From contig NC_015740.1 in assembly GCF_000219605.1 (NCBI RefSeq), positions 2,480,001-2,544,000 on the forward strand: a stretch of DNA of 64,000 nucleotides, written 5' to 3'. The position numbers and the translations under genes were made by a program. Positions 63,340-64,000 of this stretch are shown here, in pieces. Below the pieces are notes generated by a model. The model ran no database searches, had not been told where the DNA came from, and saw nothing but the letters and a program-made list of their open reading frames with translations. The stretch comes from Stutzerimonas stutzeri. GTDB lineage: Bacteria; Pseudomonadota; Gammaproteobacteria; Pseudomonadales; Pseudomonadaceae. Every line of letters starts with the position of its first letter. Positions within the stretch are counted from its first letter, which is position 1.

Positions 63340-64000
63340 TGACTTCCACCAGGGTTGAGCGCCGCAATGGCCTCGCCACTCGCCCGTTGCGCGAGTACTA
63401 CTCCCGCGTGCTCGCCTATCTGATCTGCGCCGCGACCATTGCCGCTGGTACCTACATCCAGTACTTCTCGATGGACCTGCTGTGGATGGTGCCGTACGCC
63501 CTGCTCTATCCGCACCTGGCCTATCACCTGAGCTACCGCTTCAAGCGCGATCATCCGGAACGCACGGCACAGGTCCTGCTCTGCCTGGACGCCATGAACG
63601 CCGGTGCCGGCATCCTGTTGCTCGGCTTCTCCATCGTACCCAGCCTGATGTTCCTGCTGACCCTCAGCTTCAGCGCCCTGGTGAGCGGCAGCCTGCGCAA
63701 CCTGGCCATGGCGCTGCTCTGCGTGGGCATCGGCATCGGCCTGGCATACCCCGTGGTGAGTCTGCATTACCAGGGCGTCACCCCGCCGCTGGTCTCGCTG
63801 GTCAGCATTCTGTTCACAACATTCTATGTCTGCGCCACCGCCTATTTCGTTCACCAGCAAGGCGTGCGCCTGGCGCTGGCGCGCAAGGAAATCGAACTGG
63901 AACAGGCCAAGGCCGCGCGCCTGGCCCGCAACCTGGCCAAGTATCTGTCGCCACAGGTCTGGGAATCGATCTTCACCGGCAAGCGTAGCGTTCGCCTGGA
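63340..64000 (+). CDS. cyaB: MASE2-domain adenylate cyclase (CyaB-like), 5' part
   Basis: The first 220 codons are present and the frame is open at the window edge. Six membrane helices (about residues 20-170) form a MASE2 sensor domain: YLICAATIAAGTYIQYFSMD, VPYALLYPHLAYHLSYRFKR, LLGFSIVPSLMFLLTLSFSA. A basic coiled segment follows (LARKEIELEQAKAARLARNL), then KYLSPQVWESIFTGKR, as in P. aeruginosa CyaB before its class III cyclase domain. cAMP synthesis is expected, but the catalytic domain lies outside the window; a diguanylate cyclase output cannot be strictly excluded. Confidence 0.85.

Overview
The window is about 64 kb of GC-rich, gene-dense chromosome from a gamma-proteobacterium of the Pseudomonas stutzeri (Stutzerimonas) type. 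The evidence is the Pseudomonas-style nasST/nasA/nirBD/cobA order, an Entner-Doudoroff and glucose-uptake cluster (edd-glk-gltRS-gltBFGK), A-rich Crc/Hfq-like motifs in mRNA leaders, and a CyaB-like cyclase with a MASE2 membrane domain. No rRNA, tRNA, CRISPR array, prophage or insertion sequence is visible. The species assignment is inferred from gene content, not from a marker gene.

Region 1 (1-14.9 kb) is an assimilatory nitrate/nitrite regulon. NasS (sensor) and NasT (ANTAR antiterminator) are followed by three separate transcription units: a membrane-anchored NIT-like protein of unknown role; the nitrate transporter NasA with a PP2C-phosphatase/protein-kinase fusion; and nirB-nirD-nitrate reductase-cobA. 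Each unit begins with a sigma-54-type -24/-12 promoter, then an RNA hairpin with a hexaloop of the A-N-N-G-N-N type, then a strong terminator. All three leaders share an identical 12-base block. NasT is therefore expected to relieve termination at three places, and the NIT-like protein is the least understood member.

Region 2 (14.9-38.6 kb) is mostly housekeeping and scattered accessory genes. It holds an RND/MMPL exporter with a YCF48-like periplasmic partner, pepN, DUF2797 and DUF1315 genes, a coupled nadK/metallophosphatase/rhomboid operon, a DUF1853 gene, a ChrA transporter, a TauE/SafE permease, a LysR regulator, rraB and speE. It continues with an AlkA-type glycosylase, two PLDc_N mini-proteins, mtnD beside a decayed mtnB fragment, an MFS transporter, aroC, an alpha/beta hydrolase and an unrecognised membrane-anchored protein.

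Region 3 (38.6-49.5 kb) is the glucose cluster, all on the minus strand: edd-glk, gltR-gltS, gltB-F-G-K and an outer-membrane porin. The porin is of the LamB (maltoporin) type, not the OprB type usual at this position. Leaders of edd, gltR, gltB and the porin carry AANAANAA motifs expected for Crc/Hfq catabolite repression.

Region 4 (49.5-64 kb) carries scpB, scpA, trpS (with a probable Fe-S cysteine motif), yciO, a PHP-domain exonuclease and yciI. A Cpx-like envelope-stress module follows (response regulator, CpxR-box-like repeat, Spy-like chaperone, sensor kinase). Then come a nitroreductase, a YkgJ-type protein, TrkH, a DUF808 protein, an AraC regulator, an Mpo1-like protein and the 5' part of a cyaB-like adenylate cyclase cut by the window end.
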